Shown: piece after piece, positions 30,009-39,500 of the stretch
Layout: every line of letters starts with the position of its first letter
Position numbering within the stretch: the stretch's first letter is position 1
From: Neoasaia chiangmaiensis
GTDB taxonomy: Bacteria > Pseudomonadota > Alphaproteobacteria > Acetobacterales > Acetobacteraceae
NCBI RefSeq assembly: GCF_002005465.1
Contig: NZ_CP014691.1
Location: 3,186,001-3,250,000 of the forward strand
Length of the DNA: 64,000 bases
Direction: 5' to 3'
The notes under the pieces: generated by a model
What the model was told of the DNA's origin: nothing
Seen by the model: the letters and a program-made list of their open reading frames with translations, nothing else
Databases searched by the model: none
Position numbers and translations under genes: made by a program

Positions 30009-30602
30009 ATGGGCGGCGGCGATGTTGAACGTCTGATCCAGATGCTGTCTCGCCTGCCGGGCCTTGGTCCGCGTTCCGCGCGCCGCGCGGCGCTCAGCCT
30101 GCTGCGACAGCCACAGAGCAGGCTTTTACCGTTGGCGCATGTCATGGAAGCCGCGGCGCGCAACGTCCGGACCTGCTCATCGTGCGGCACGCTGGACAGT
30201 TGCGACCCGTGTTCGATCTGTCGCGATCCCGAGCGAGATCACGGCCTTATCTGTGTGGTTGAGACGGTTGGCGATCTATGGGCGCTGGAACGTGCCCTGA
30301 TTCATCGCGGTGTCTATCAGGTGCTTGGCGGGACACTTTCCGCTCTTTCCGGGCGCGGGCCGGACGATCTGAATATTGCGTCCCTGCTTCGGCGTGTTGA
30401 GGCTGGCGGCGTGCGTGAGGTCATCCTCGCGCTTGGTGCGACTGTCGAGGGCGCGACGACGGCGCACTGGTTGCAGGAGCGTCTCGCGCCAAGTGGTGTC
30501 GCTGTTACACGCGTCGGTCATGGCGTGCCGATCGGCGGATCGCTGGATGTGCTTGACGATGGCACGCTTGTGGCCGCGCTTACCGCGCGACGGCCTGCCT
30601 GA
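30009..30602 (+). CDS. recR: Recombination protein RecR
   Basis: Part of the RecFOR pathway that loads RecA at gaps. 197 residues. The N-terminal helix-hairpin-helix region is LSRLPGLGPRSARRAAL; the four-Cys zinc module is CSSCGTLDSCDPCSIC; the Toprim domain starts at ICVVETVGDLWALER. The stop overlaps the start of the SDR gene (TGATG), so cotranscription is likely. Confidence 0.97.
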   Translation: MGGGDVERLIQMLSRLPGLGPRSARRAALSLLRQPQSRLLPLAHVMEAAARNVRTCSSCGTLDSCDPCSICRDPERDHGLICVVETVGDLWALERALIHRGVYQVLGGTLSALSGRGPDDLNIASLLRRVEAGGVREVILALGATVEGATTAHWLQERLAPSGVAVTRVGHGVPIGGSLDVLDDGTLVAALTARRPA

Positions 30603-31348
30603 TGGTTATTCCGGCGAATATTCCACGTGTGGCGCTCGTTACGGGCGGTGCACGACGAATCGGGCGGCACATCGTGCATGCCTTGGCGACGCAGGGCTTT
30701 TCGGTTGCGATTCATTATCGACGTGGTCGCGACGAGGCTGAGGCCCTTCTGGCGGAACTTGCCGTTCCGGGGTGTGTGATTCATGCCGATCTGGCGGATG
30801 AAAAGCAGGTGATTCCGCTGGTCCGCTCGGCCCGGGAACGATTGGGGCCTGTTGGCGTCCTGGTCAACAACGCTTCCGTTTTCGAGCGGGACGAATGGCG
30901 TGACGCAACGCGAGAGTCCTGGGACAGGCATCTGGAGCCGAACCTTCGGGCGCCTTTTGTGCTGATGCAGCAATTCGCCGAACAACTGCCGGAAGAGGCG
31001 CAGGGCGTCATCGTGAACATGCTCGATCAGCGTGTGTGGAATCTAACGCCGCATTTCATGAGCTACACTGTCTCCAAGGCCGCGTTATGGACGCTGACGC
31101 AGACGCTTGCCCTGGCGTTCGCCCCGCGGATTCGCGTCAACGCGATTGGACCTGGGCCAGTACTGCCAGCGCCCGGGCAGTCTCAGGCTCAGTTCGATGA
31201 TATGTGTCGCAGGACGCCGTTGGGCATCGGCGCCAGTCCGGACGAAGTGGCGCAAGCTGTGTTAAGTTTGATCGGGTTGCCGTCCGTTACCGGTCAGATG
31301 CTGGCGCTGGACGGTGGCCAGCATCTTCAATGGCGGGGTGCCACCTAG
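30602..31348 (+). CDS. SDR-family oxidoreductase, FolM/pteridine-reductase-like
   Basis: A 248-residue short-chain dehydrogenase. The cofactor motif TGGARRIGRHI with the Arg pair suggests NADPH. The catalytic Tyr and Lys are in SYTVSKAALW, with NMLDQRVW where classical SDRs have the catalytic Ser, as seen in FolM-like proteins. NAIGPGPVLPAP follows. Family relatives reduce dihydrofolate or biopterin, but that activity is not shown for this subgroup. The ATG overlaps the recR stop. Confidence 0.82.
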   Translation: MVIPANIPRVALVTGGARRIGRHIVHALATQGFSVAIHYRRGRDEAEALLAELAVPGCVIHADLADEKQVIPLVRSARERLGPVGVLVNNASVFERDEWRDATRESWDRHLEPNLRAPFVLMQQFAEQLPEEAQGVIVNMLDQRVWNLTPHFMSYTVSKAALWTLTQTLALAFAPRIRVNAIGPGPVLPAPGQSQAQFDDMCRRTPLGIGASPDEVAQAVLSLIGLPSVTGQMLALDGGQHLQWRGAT

Positions 31349-31380
31349 ACCGGCCTAATGGGGCGCATGCGCAACATTTG

Positions 31381-31950
31381 TCAGTCTTCGGGCAACATGC
31401 TGTCCAGAACAGCGGGAAAATAGTTTTCCAGCACAAAGGCAATTGGCGCGTCATCATGGCGGAGCAGGAGCGCGCGGTTTTGAAGAATGATGCCGCGTGG
31501 CAGGCCGGTCAACGTGCTTGCAACTGAGTGTCGGTGAAAGCCCAGCGGGCGTACGACCCGACCGAATGGCTGGTCCGTCGAGGCAAGAATGCGGTTCATC
31601 TCCGGCGTCAGGCGTGCCGTGACATACCAGTTCCAGGCCTCGGAAAAAACGACGTTACCGCAATGCAGGCTCACATGCCGAACAGCGAGGGCGTTTCGAT
31701 CCGATACCGCGAGATTTGCCAGCAAATCGGGTAGAGCGGGTTCGTGATCGTTCGGCAGACGTTGCGCGCGCAGAGGCGTTCGACCGCCAGTGAGGCGGTC
31801 GCAGTGACGCTGCAAGACGGCTGTCGCGCTCGGCTCGGCGGCAAGCTCTCTCTGAAGCGATTGCGGGGAAACGGGCATGGCGCAACACCCCGCCAGGAAG
31901 AAAAGCAAAAAAAGCGGACCGCCGATGGCGGCCGCTCTTCCCGTTATCAA
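31381..31950 (-). CDS. Lipoprotein with a possible chorismate-lyase-like fold
   Basis: A 189-residue protein. The N-terminus has a hydrophobic stretch ending in FLAGC, a lipobox. The C-terminal part (AWNWYVTARLTPEMN, then PFGRVVRPLGF, RALLLRHDDAPIAFVLENYF) has the layout of the UbiC/UTRA fold (PLGR, then a strand pair ending with P-x-x-x-x-E-x-F), but no enzymatic claim can be made. The TTG start at 31950 forms a TTGA overlap with the stop of the FYDLN gene upstream, so coupled translation is likely. Function unknown. Confidence 0.62.
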   Translation of the reverse strand: MITGRAAAIGGPLFLLFFLAGCCAMPVSPQSLQRELAAEPSATAVLQRHCDRLTGGRTPLRAQRLPNDHEPALPDLLANLAVSDRNALAVRHVSLHCGNVVFSEAWNWYVTARLTPEMNRILASTDQPFGRVVRPLGFHRHSVASTLTGLPRGIILQNRALLLRHDDAPIAFVLENYFPAVLDSMLPED

Positions 31951-32270
31951 TTTTCGTGTTCGTCGTTGTCCGTGTTGACTTCGATGTCGTTGCCGAGATC
32001 ATCGTCATCATCATCCAGATCCGACGTATCTTCCATCACGTCATCGGCATTTTCGTCGTCCGTATCCAGATCGACGTCATCGTCATTCTGATCGGTCTGC
32101 GAAGGCTTTGCCTGATCCTGCGGGATGTCACCTGCGCGCTTGGGGCGCGGAATATCGGTCGGCTGCTCGGCGCCGCATTTCGGGCAGACGGCGGGGTTGC
32201 GATTCAAATCGTAAAACCGCGCGCCGCACGAGACGCAGACGCGTTTTAGACCGAGTTCTGGTTGTGCCAT
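31947..32270 (-). CDS. FYDLN-acid domain protein
   Basis: A 107-residue protein of the TIGR02300 type. The N-terminal module LGLKRVCVSCGARFYDLN with a second CPKC pair forms a zinc ribbon. The second half is an extreme acidic run (Asp/Glu/Asn) with no hydrophobic core, probably disordered. The family is restricted largely to alphaproteobacteria and is of unknown function. ATG 32270 is supported by AGGCGA upstream and by the family N-terminus MAQPELG. It is divergent from aroA, as in many relatives. Confidence 0.93.
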   Translation of the reverse strand: MAQPELGLKRVCVSCGARFYDLNRNPAVCPKCGAEQPTDIPRPKRAGDIPQDQAKPSQTDQNDDDVDLDTDDENADDVMEDTSDLDDDDDDLGNDIEVNTDNDEHEN

Positions 32271-32431
32271 GATGTCGCCTGTCGATCCTGAACCGGTAAG
32301 AGGGAAACGGCATATGCCGCAAGGCACGCGGCCATGCCAGCTTGTGGGACGCCTGTCAAACGTTGAGCTTCAATGTTATGTAATGTCATACCTCTTTTCC
32401 CGCCAATTGACAGCCGCCGGCCGGCCACGGA

Positions 32432-33808
32432 ATGAACAGGGTCATGCAACGTTTGTCCGAATCTTCGATACGCCCTCTCATCGTTCGCCGCAGCCCGTCC
32501 GGCCTGCGCGGCACCATCAATGTACCGGGCGACAAGTCCATCAGCCACCGGGCATTGATGTTCGCGGCGCTCGCCCAGGGGCGGACGGTCATCAAGGGCC
32601 TGCTGGAAGGCGAGGACGTTCTGCGTACGGCGGATGCCATGCGCGCCTTGGGTGCGACGATTTCCCGTGATGGCAGTGATTGGGTTGTTGAGGGGCGTGG
32701 CGTCGGGCAACTCCGTGAACCGGACGATGTGCTCGACATGGGTAATTCCGGCACGGGTGCGCGGCTGCTTTCCGGCATTCTGTCCAGTCACCCGTTCAAC
32801 AGCGTCATGACGGGCGATGCGAGCTTGCGCAGTCGACCGATGCGGCGGGTTACCGCGCCACTTGCGGAAAACGGCGCCTGTTTCGTGACGCGCCGTGACG
32901 AGCGCCTGCCGATGGCGATCGTCGGCACCGGGGCGGCGAAGCCGTTGAACTACCGGCTTCCCGTGGCGTCCGCGCAGGTCAAGTCGGCGATTCTTCTTGC
33001 TGGTCTGAATGCGGATGGTGAAACGCGTGTTGAGGAGCCTGTGGCCACGCGCGACCACACGGAAAATATGTTGCGCCACTTCGGCGTTCCTGTTCGTGTC
33101 GAGACAACAACGGATGGCGGCCGTGTCATTTTCCTGCAGGGGCCTGCTCATCTGACGGCGCGAGATGTGATCGTGCCGGGTGATCCGTCATCTGCCGCTT
33201 TTCCCATTGTGGCGGCACTCCTGCTGCCGCAGTCGGATATCGTTATTCGCGGCATCGGCCTGAACCCGCTACGCACTGGCCTGCTGACCACCCTGCGTGA
33301 CATGGGGGGCGATCTGCGTCTCGAAAATGAACGTATCGAGGGGGGAGAGCCTGTCGGGGATCTGCATGTCCGGGGAAGCGATTTACGTTGTGTCGATGTG
33401 CCCGCGGATCGCGCGCCCTCGATGATCGATGAATATCCCGTTCTGGCGGTTGCCTGCTCTTTCGCGAACGGAACATCGCGTCTGCGCGGGCTGGCTGAAC
33501 TACGTGTCAAGGAAAGCGATCGTCTTGCGGCAACCGTGGCGTTGCTTGAGGCGAGCGGGGTGGTCGTGCGTGTCGAGGGCGACGACATGTTGATTGATGG
33601 ACTGGGCGCCGGCCAGGTTCCTGGCGGCGGGAAAGTTGCCACCCGTATGGACCATCGGCTTGCGATGAGTGCGATCGTGTTGGGGCTTGCAGCCGGACAG
33701 CCCGTCGATGTCGACGACACGGCGTTCATCGATACAAGTTTTCCGGACTTCATCGGGTTGATGAACAAGTTGGGCGCCAACCTCGGCGGAACGGCAGACG
33801 CTTCGTGA
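32432..33808 (+). CDS. aroA: 3-phosphoshikimate 1-carboxyvinyltransferase (EPSP synthase, class II)
   Basis: Sixth step of the shikimate pathway: phosphoenolpyruvate plus shikimate-3-phosphate gives EPSP. 458 residues. The features are those of the class II (CP4-like) branch: PGDKSISHRALMF, RPMRRVTAPL, SAQVKSAILLAGLN, GDPSSAAFP, DRAPSMIDEYP and ELRVKESDR. At the position where CP4 has Ala100, this protein has Gly (in GNSGTGAR). cmk follows with a one-base overlap, a common pairing. Confidence 0.96.
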   Translation: MNRVMQRLSESSIRPLIVRRSPSGLRGTINVPGDKSISHRALMFAALAQGRTVIKGLLEGEDVLRTADAMRALGATISRDGSDWVVEGRGVGQLREPDDVLDMGNSGTGARLLSGILSSHPFNSVMTGDASLRSRPMRRVTAPLAENGACFVTRRDERLPMAIVGTGAAKPLNYRLPVASAQVKSAILLAGLNADGETRVEEPVATRDHTENMLRHFGVPVRVETTTDGGRVIFLQGPAHLTARDVIVPGDPSSAAFPIVAALLLPQSDIVIRGIGLNPLRTGLLTTLRDMGGDLRLENERIEGGEPVGDLHVRGSDLRCVDVPADRAPSMIDEYPVLAVACSFANGTSRLRGLAELRVKESDRLAATVALLEASGVVVRVEGDDMLIDGLGAGQVPGGGKVATRMDHRLAMSAIVLGLAAGQPVDVDDTAFIDTSFPDFIGLMNKLGANLGGTADAS

Positions 33809-34431
33809 TGGCTCTTATTATCGCGGTGGATGGACCGGCGGCGGCAGGCAAGGGAACGCTTGCGAAGGCATTGGCGGCAAAGCTCGGTTTGCCGCATCTG
33901 GATACCGGGCTTCTCTATCGCGCTGTCGGGCGGAAGATGATCCTGTGCGGTCTGGACCCGGCCGTCGATGATGGCGCGGCGGTTGCCGCGGCGCTTGAGC
34001 CTGGGGATCTGCAGAGGACAGACCTGCGTGTGCCTGAGATCGATCAGGCAGCCAGCAACGTCGCAACCCAGCCGGCGGTCCGGGCCGCGCTGTTGCAAAG
34101 ACAGCGCGATTTCGCGAAAGCATTGGGCGGTGTGATCGACGGTCGTGATATCGGTACAGTGGTGTTTCCGGACGCTCCCGTAAAGCTGTTCGTCACGGCG
34201 TCAGCCAGAACCCGGGCTCTTCGGCGGCACGCCCAGCTGCACGGCGATGCGCCACTTTCCGATGAGGAGCTGGTGCGTCTGACGTCCGAGATCACGGAGC
34301 GTGACAGGAAGGACGCGAGTCGGGCTGTCTCACCGCTCCGATGCGCTGATGATGCCGTGAGGATCGACACGGATTGTCTGAACAGTGCGGAAGTATTGGA
34401 ACACGCGTTAAAAATCGTCGGCGCACGCTAA
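33808..34431 (+). CDS. cmk: Cytidylate kinase
   Basis: Phosphorylates CMP and dCMP. 207 residues: P-loop DGPAAAGKGTLA at residue 7, the CMP-binding LDTGLLYRAVG, and DGRDIGTVVFPDA with the GRDIGT signature. The ATG at 33808 overlaps the aroA stop; a GTG at 33805 is in frame. The pair aroA-cmk followed by rpsA is a conserved order in proteobacteria. Confidence 0.96.
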   Translation: MALIIAVDGPAAAGKGTLAKALAAKLGLPHLDTGLLYRAVGRKMILCGLDPAVDDGAAVAAALEPGDLQRTDLRVPEIDQAASNVATQPAVRAALLQRQRDFAKALGGVIDGRDIGTVVFPDAPVKLFVTASARTRALRRHAQLHGDAPLSDEELVRLTSEITERDRKDASRAVSPLRCADDAVRIDTDCLNSAEVLEHALKIVGAR

Positions 34432-34521
34432 GACGGCTTTTTCAAGCCTGAGTCGCGCGGTTTTAGTTGACAACGAAGCGCCTGCGGGTGTCTGTGCGCG
34501 CATCGTGCAGATGTGTGCGAG

Positions 34522-34573
34522 GCCTGCCTGTTGGCAGGCGCATTTCAATGTCGGCCGGGTGCGGGTGCCCGGC
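34522..34573 (+). promoter_or_regulatory. Paired hairpins in the rpsA leader
   Basis: Two strong stems precede rpsA: GCCTGCC/GGCAGGC with a TGTT loop (34522-34539) and GCCGGG/CCCGGC with an 8-nt loop (34554-34573). Upstream at 34467 is a perfect TTGACA, but no good -10 follows it. The stems could be a leader for S1 autoregulation or a weak terminator of cmk; neither is proven. Confidence 0.35.
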
Positions 34574-34654
34574 AAGTCGTCCGACGTCAAATGACGGGCG
34601 CATGCAATAGACCGGTTCGATATGCTCGTGCCGGCGCAGGATTACAGGAACAAC

Positions 34655-36367
34655 ATGGCTTCAGCCACTACCAATGCGCCGTCCGCTCATGGCGGTGAGG
34701 ACTTCGCTGCTCTTCTCGACGAGACTCTTGGCCGGGATACCGGCTTCGACGGGTCTGTCGTCACGGGCCGCGTCGTTCGTCTGACCGACGAATTCGCGAT
34801 CGTCGATGTCGGCCTGAAGAGCGAAGGGCGCGTTGCGCTTAGGGAATTCGGCCCGCCGGGTGTTGCCCCGGATGTCAAGCCGGGCGACGTGATCGAACTC
34901 TACGTTGAGCGTTATGAGGACCGTGACGGTTCCATCGTTCTGTCGCGTGAGAAGGCGCGTCGCGAAGAGGCCTGGACGTCTCTGGAGCGCGCTTTTGCGA
35001 ACAACCAGCGGGTCAATGGCACGATCTACGGTCGGGTCAAGGGTGGCTTCACCGTCGATCTTGGTGGCGCGATGGCGTTCCTGCCGGGCAGCCAGGTGGA
35101 TATTCGTCCGGTTCGCGATGTTGGTCCGCTGATGGGCCAGCCGCAGCCTTTCCAGATTCTGAAGATGGACCGCGCCCGTGGCAATATCGTCGTTTCGCGT
35201 CGCGCCGTCCTCGAAGAGACGCGTGCCGAGCAGCGTTCGGAACTGATCCAGGGCCTCAAGGAAGGCATGATCCTCGACGGCGTGGTGAAGAACATCACCG
35301 ATTACGGCGCGTTCGTCGACCTGGGTGGCGTCGACGGGCTGCTGCACGTGACGGACATTGCCTGGAAACGCATCAATCATCCTTCCGAAGCGCTGCAGAT
35401 CGGCCAGCCGGTTCGCGTGCAGGTGATCCGCTTCAACTCCGATACTCAGCGTATCTCGCTCGGTATGAAGCAGCTTGAGGCTGATCCGTGGGAGAACGTG
35501 GCGATCAAGTATCCGCCGGGCGCACGTTATTCGGGTCGCGTCACGAACATCACCGACTACGGTGCGTTTGTTGAACTGGAGCCGGGCGTGGAAGGTCTGG
35601 TGCATGTGTCCGAGATGTCCTGGACGAAGAAGAACGTTCATCCGGGCAAGATTGTCGCGACCTCGCAGGAAGTCGACGTCATGGTTCTCGATGTCGACAG
35701 CGCCAAGCGTCGCATCTCGCTTGGCCTGAAGCAGGTCCAGCGCAATCCCTGGGAACTGTTTGCGGAAGAGCACAAGGTCGGTTCGACGATCGAAGGTGAA
35801 ATCCGGAACATCACCGAGTTTGGCTTGTTCATCGGCCTGTCTGCGGACATCGACGGCATGGTCCACATGTCCGATCTGTCCTGGGACGAGCCGGGCGAAG
35901 TGGCCATGGCGAAGTACGAGAAGGGGCAGGTTGTCCAGGCCAAGGTGCTGGATGTCGACTCCGAAAAGGAACGTATCTCGCTCGGCATCAAGCAGCTTCA
36001 GGAAGATCCGGCTGCCGATACCCTGTCCCGTGTCCAGAAGGGTGCGGTCGTGACCTGCGTTGTGACGGCGGTGCAGAGCAACGGTATCGAAGTCAAGGTC
36101 GACGACGTGCTGACCGGCTTCATTCGTCGTGCCGAACTGGCGCGCGACAAGGCCGAGCAGCGTCCGGAGCGCTTTGCAGTTGGCGAGAAGGTCGATGCGA
36201 AGATCGTGTCGGTCGATCGCGCTTCCCGCAAGCTGGCGCTCACCATCCGTGGTCGCGAGATGGAAGAGGACAAGCAGGCAATCAACGAGTATGGCTCGTC
36301 CGATAGCGGTGCGTCACTCGGCGATATCCTCGGGGCCGCGATTCGCCGCCGTAACACGGACGTCTGA
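34655..36367 (+). CDS. rpsA: 30S ribosomal protein S1
   Basis: Binds mRNA and aids translation initiation. 570 residues with six S1 (OB-fold) domains, roughly residues 30-100, 115-180, 200-270, 285-355, 370-440 and 455-525. The third to fifth carry the best motifs (NITDYGAFVDLGGVDGLLH, then DYGAFVELEPGVEGLVH, EFGLFIGLSADIDGMVH). ATG 34655 has ACAGGAAC before it; ATG 34622 is less well placed. It is followed by a clear terminator. Confidence 0.97.
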   Translation: MASATTNAPSAHGGEDFAALLDETLGRDTGFDGSVVTGRVVRLTDEFAIVDVGLKSEGRVALREFGPPGVAPDVKPGDVIELYVERYEDRDGSIVLSREKARREEAWTSLERAFANNQRVNGTIYGRVKGGFTVDLGGAMAFLPGSQVDIRPVRDVGPLMGQPQPFQILKMDRARGNIVVSRRAVLEETRAEQRSELIQGLKEGMILDGVVKNITDYGAFVDLGGVDGLLHVTDIAWKRINHPSEALQIGQPVRVQVIRFNSDTQRISLGMKQLEADPWENVAIKYPPGARYSGRVTNITDYGAFVELEPGVEGLVHVSEMSWTKKNVHPGKIVATSQEVDVMVLDVDSAKRRISLGLKQVQRNPWELFAEEHKVGSTIEGEIRNITEFGLFIGLSADIDGMVHMSDLSWDEPGEVAMAKYEKGQVVQAKVLDVDSEKERISLGIKQLQEDPAADTLSRVQKGAVVTCVVTAVQSNGIEVKVDDVLTGFIRRAELARDKAEQRPERFAVGEKVDAKIVSVDRASRKLALTIRGREMEEDKQAINEYGSSDSGASLGDILGAAIRRRNTDV

Positions 36368-36409
36368 GTCGAACGGACGATTGACGCATCATCATCTGAT
36401 GTGTCAGCT

Positions 36410-36440
36410 AAAAGGGGTCGCGCAGGCGGCCCCTTTTTTG
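36410..36440 (+). terminator. Rho-independent terminator of rpsA
   Basis: AAAAGGGG pairs with CCCCTTTT around a 12-nt loop and runs directly into TTTTTTGTTTTTT, 42 nt after the rpsA stop. The clearest terminator in the window. Confidence 0.93.
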
Positions 36441-36587
36441 TTTTTTAACGCATTAATTACAATGCTAAAGATAGCGCGAAGTTGGACAAGACTTTTGCTT
36501 TGTACAAGCTTACGTTAGAATTTATCAGATGCCAGATGGCTTGAAATTTACTGCAAGCGATGGCGGCGTGCATGTTCTGAGGGCTTG

Positions 36588-39500
36588 ATGGCTGTTATTT
36601 ATAATACGAACTACACGCATAACCCGAACTCCTATCTCACGCTGGGAGTCGAACGTGCAGCGCGGCAGATATTTGGACATGACCAGATAGATGTCGCTGA
36701 CAACATGTCTCTTGCAGGCATGGCAGCGTCGGGTCGCCATGACACGTTGATCTGCATCGACGGCCAGCGAATCAATCTCCAGTTGATTAAACGCGTCCGT
36801 CCTGCATTCAAGACCTTGATTCTTTGGACATTTGAAGATCCGTTTATGCGGGATTTCAATGTCGATAATGCCGATTTATTTGATTTTGTCTTCACCAATG
36901 ACCCATCTTGCGCCGAATATTACGGCTCTAAGGGGAATTATTTGCCGCTTGCTGCCAGTCGCTCGATTCACGAGCGCAAGGTAAAGAGCAATGCGGATCT
37001 CGATTACGACATTTTCTTCGCTGGAACGATGTGGCCGAATCGGGTGCATACGTTGCGACACATTATTGCAGCGTTTCCGGATGCCCGTCTGAAGCTGATT
37101 TGTCCTGGCAATGAGTTTCTGCCGCCATTGCCAGCCGATCTTGCGGCATTGGCGATCCAGCGGCCCGTCAGCCATGAAGCATTCATCGATTTCGCCAATG
37201 CCAGCGCCGTGACGCTGACGATGTTTCGCGACTACGCCAGCCATGGCGATGTCAGTCAGGCAACGGCACCTGGTCCACGCTTCTACGAACTGGCGCTTGC
37301 TGGTGCGGCGCAGGTTGTCGAGGCGCCGGAATCCATGGAGGCGCATTACTTCGATGAGGTCGATGGTGTTTCATTGGCGCGGGATGTCGACGGTGTCGTG
37401 TCCGCTATCGCCAGGCTTCTGACGGAAAAGAACCTGCGTCGTAAGTCGGCATTGGCTGCGCAGAAGTCAGTCCTCGAACATCATCTTTATGAAAACCGCC
37501 TGCGTCGGATGCAGGAGATCACCTCGGCAAATTTTGGAAAGCAGGCGGTTGGAACCGAGTTGACCCCGCGCCGCAGGCGTCTTCGTGTACTGATGTGCAC
37601 GCATTCCACTATACATGAACAGGCCTGGGGCGGCGTCGAGGTTTACCAGCAGACACTATGTTCCTTGCTTGGCCGGGATGTGGAGTTCTTCTACTGGCTT
37701 CGACGCGGCGTGCATGCCCGTCTTACATCGGCAAGCGGGCAGGAACTTGAGAGATACGACGTGCCGGAAGTCGGATGGATGGACGCCATGTGCGACGGTC
37801 CGGAAGAAATGGCATTCTCGAACGTCATCTCTCAATACAACTTCGACATTGTGCATTTCCAGCACCTTGGTCATCATGCCCTGTCCTTGCCGATCATTGC
37901 CAAAGCCAGTGGCGCAGGTGTTGTTTTCTCTGCCCATGATTTCTGGCTGGTATCTGCAAGATATAATCTTCTGAACCAGGAACTTCGATACGTCGAAGAC
38001 GAGGTTAAATCAGTCGTGGCCGCCGACATTACTTTGAAGGCTGCTGAGAATATTGAATACGGCGGCGAGCAGACGCGACGTGCTTTCGTGGCGAAGATGC
38101 TTCATTCGGTCGATGCCATTCTTTTCGGGACCAAGCATTCTCGCGACCTCACACACGAAATCTATCCGGTTCTCGATAAGAAGCAGAGCCTTATCCTTGG
38201 GATTCCATCGCCGGAAAATACGGTTCCGGTTATCGCGAAAATCTATACCCCGCTGGGAGAGCGCCCTCTTCGCGTTGCGATTGTCGGCAATTTCCTGCGT
38301 ACAAAAGGCGCCGATACAATCTTGAGCCTTATCGAGATTGCGCATCCCGACCATTTCGAATTTCACATATTCGGATATGTCCATCCCGAATACGACGCTG
38401 TTCTGAATGCCCGCGTTCGACCGAATGTGAAAATCTACGGGCGGTATTCTGTGGGCGATATTGAAGCGCTGCAAATTGCGGACGTTGCGCTCAATCTGTC
38501 GATCTGGCCCGAAACCTACTGCATTTCGCTGTCCGAGGCATGGCAGAATGGCCTCGTGCCAATTGTTACGGACGTCGGAGCGTTGGGCGACCGCGTAACC
38601 GACGGGGTCAACGGTTTCAAAGTGCCCATCGGGCGTCCAAGCGCCGTCCTGGAAAGGCTGGAGCTCCTGCGGTCTTCCGAGACACTGCGCCGCGGAATAA
38701 TGGCCAATATTTCGCCGGCATTATGGGCGAATGCGCGACAATATGGCGCGGACCTGCTGTCGGTCTATCGCGATATCGCGCCGATACGGGAGCTCGGCGT
38801 CGCTGAGATGCATATCGATGCGGGGCAGGTGCATCTGTTGCCACATGCTTCATGGCGTCATCAGGCACCACCGCGCCATATTTTCGATCCTCCGACGACG
38901 CGTGACTTGACAGTGGAATTACCGGAGACGGTGACGGACTGGTTCTCGATCCAAGGTAGTGAGTGTTACATTGATGATGTGTGTCATCATGTTTTCGCGA
39001 CACAGCAGGACAAGGATTTCAAGGGGGCTCCTGCTTTCCACATCAGAGGCTGGCACGTTGTATCCGGCGTCAGCACGGCAGGTTCACTTTATGTCGTGTT
39101 GATCGGTGACGCAGAGTCGCCGATGATTTTCATGGAAAGCAAGCGTGAGCTGCGGTCGGATATCGTTTCAATGTTTCCGAATGCACCACGCCGTTCCGGC
39201 TTCAGTGCGGAAGTGGCCCTGCGCGGAAAATGGTGCGAAGGCACTTATCGCGTTGGTCTGATCAACATTGTCAATGGGCGCGGCGCATTCCAGATGACAA
39301 CGATTCAGATCAAGGTCGATGGTGGCGAGGTCAAGTCCATTCGTCGATTGCCCGTCTCCAATGACACGATCCTGGCTGACTTCGATCGTGTCATGCATGG
39401 CGATGGAACGCTGCGTGGCATAAAGCTCTCCAGGATACCGCCTGCATCACGTGAGCGTCATGAGGGCGGGGTGCTCGAGTGGTACATCGATGGCTTTGAC

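Noticed and set aside
34661..35866. A 401-codon minus-strand open frame opposite rpsA
   Set aside because: It is the antisense of the repeated S1 domains; codon bias of rpsA keeps the reverse frame open.
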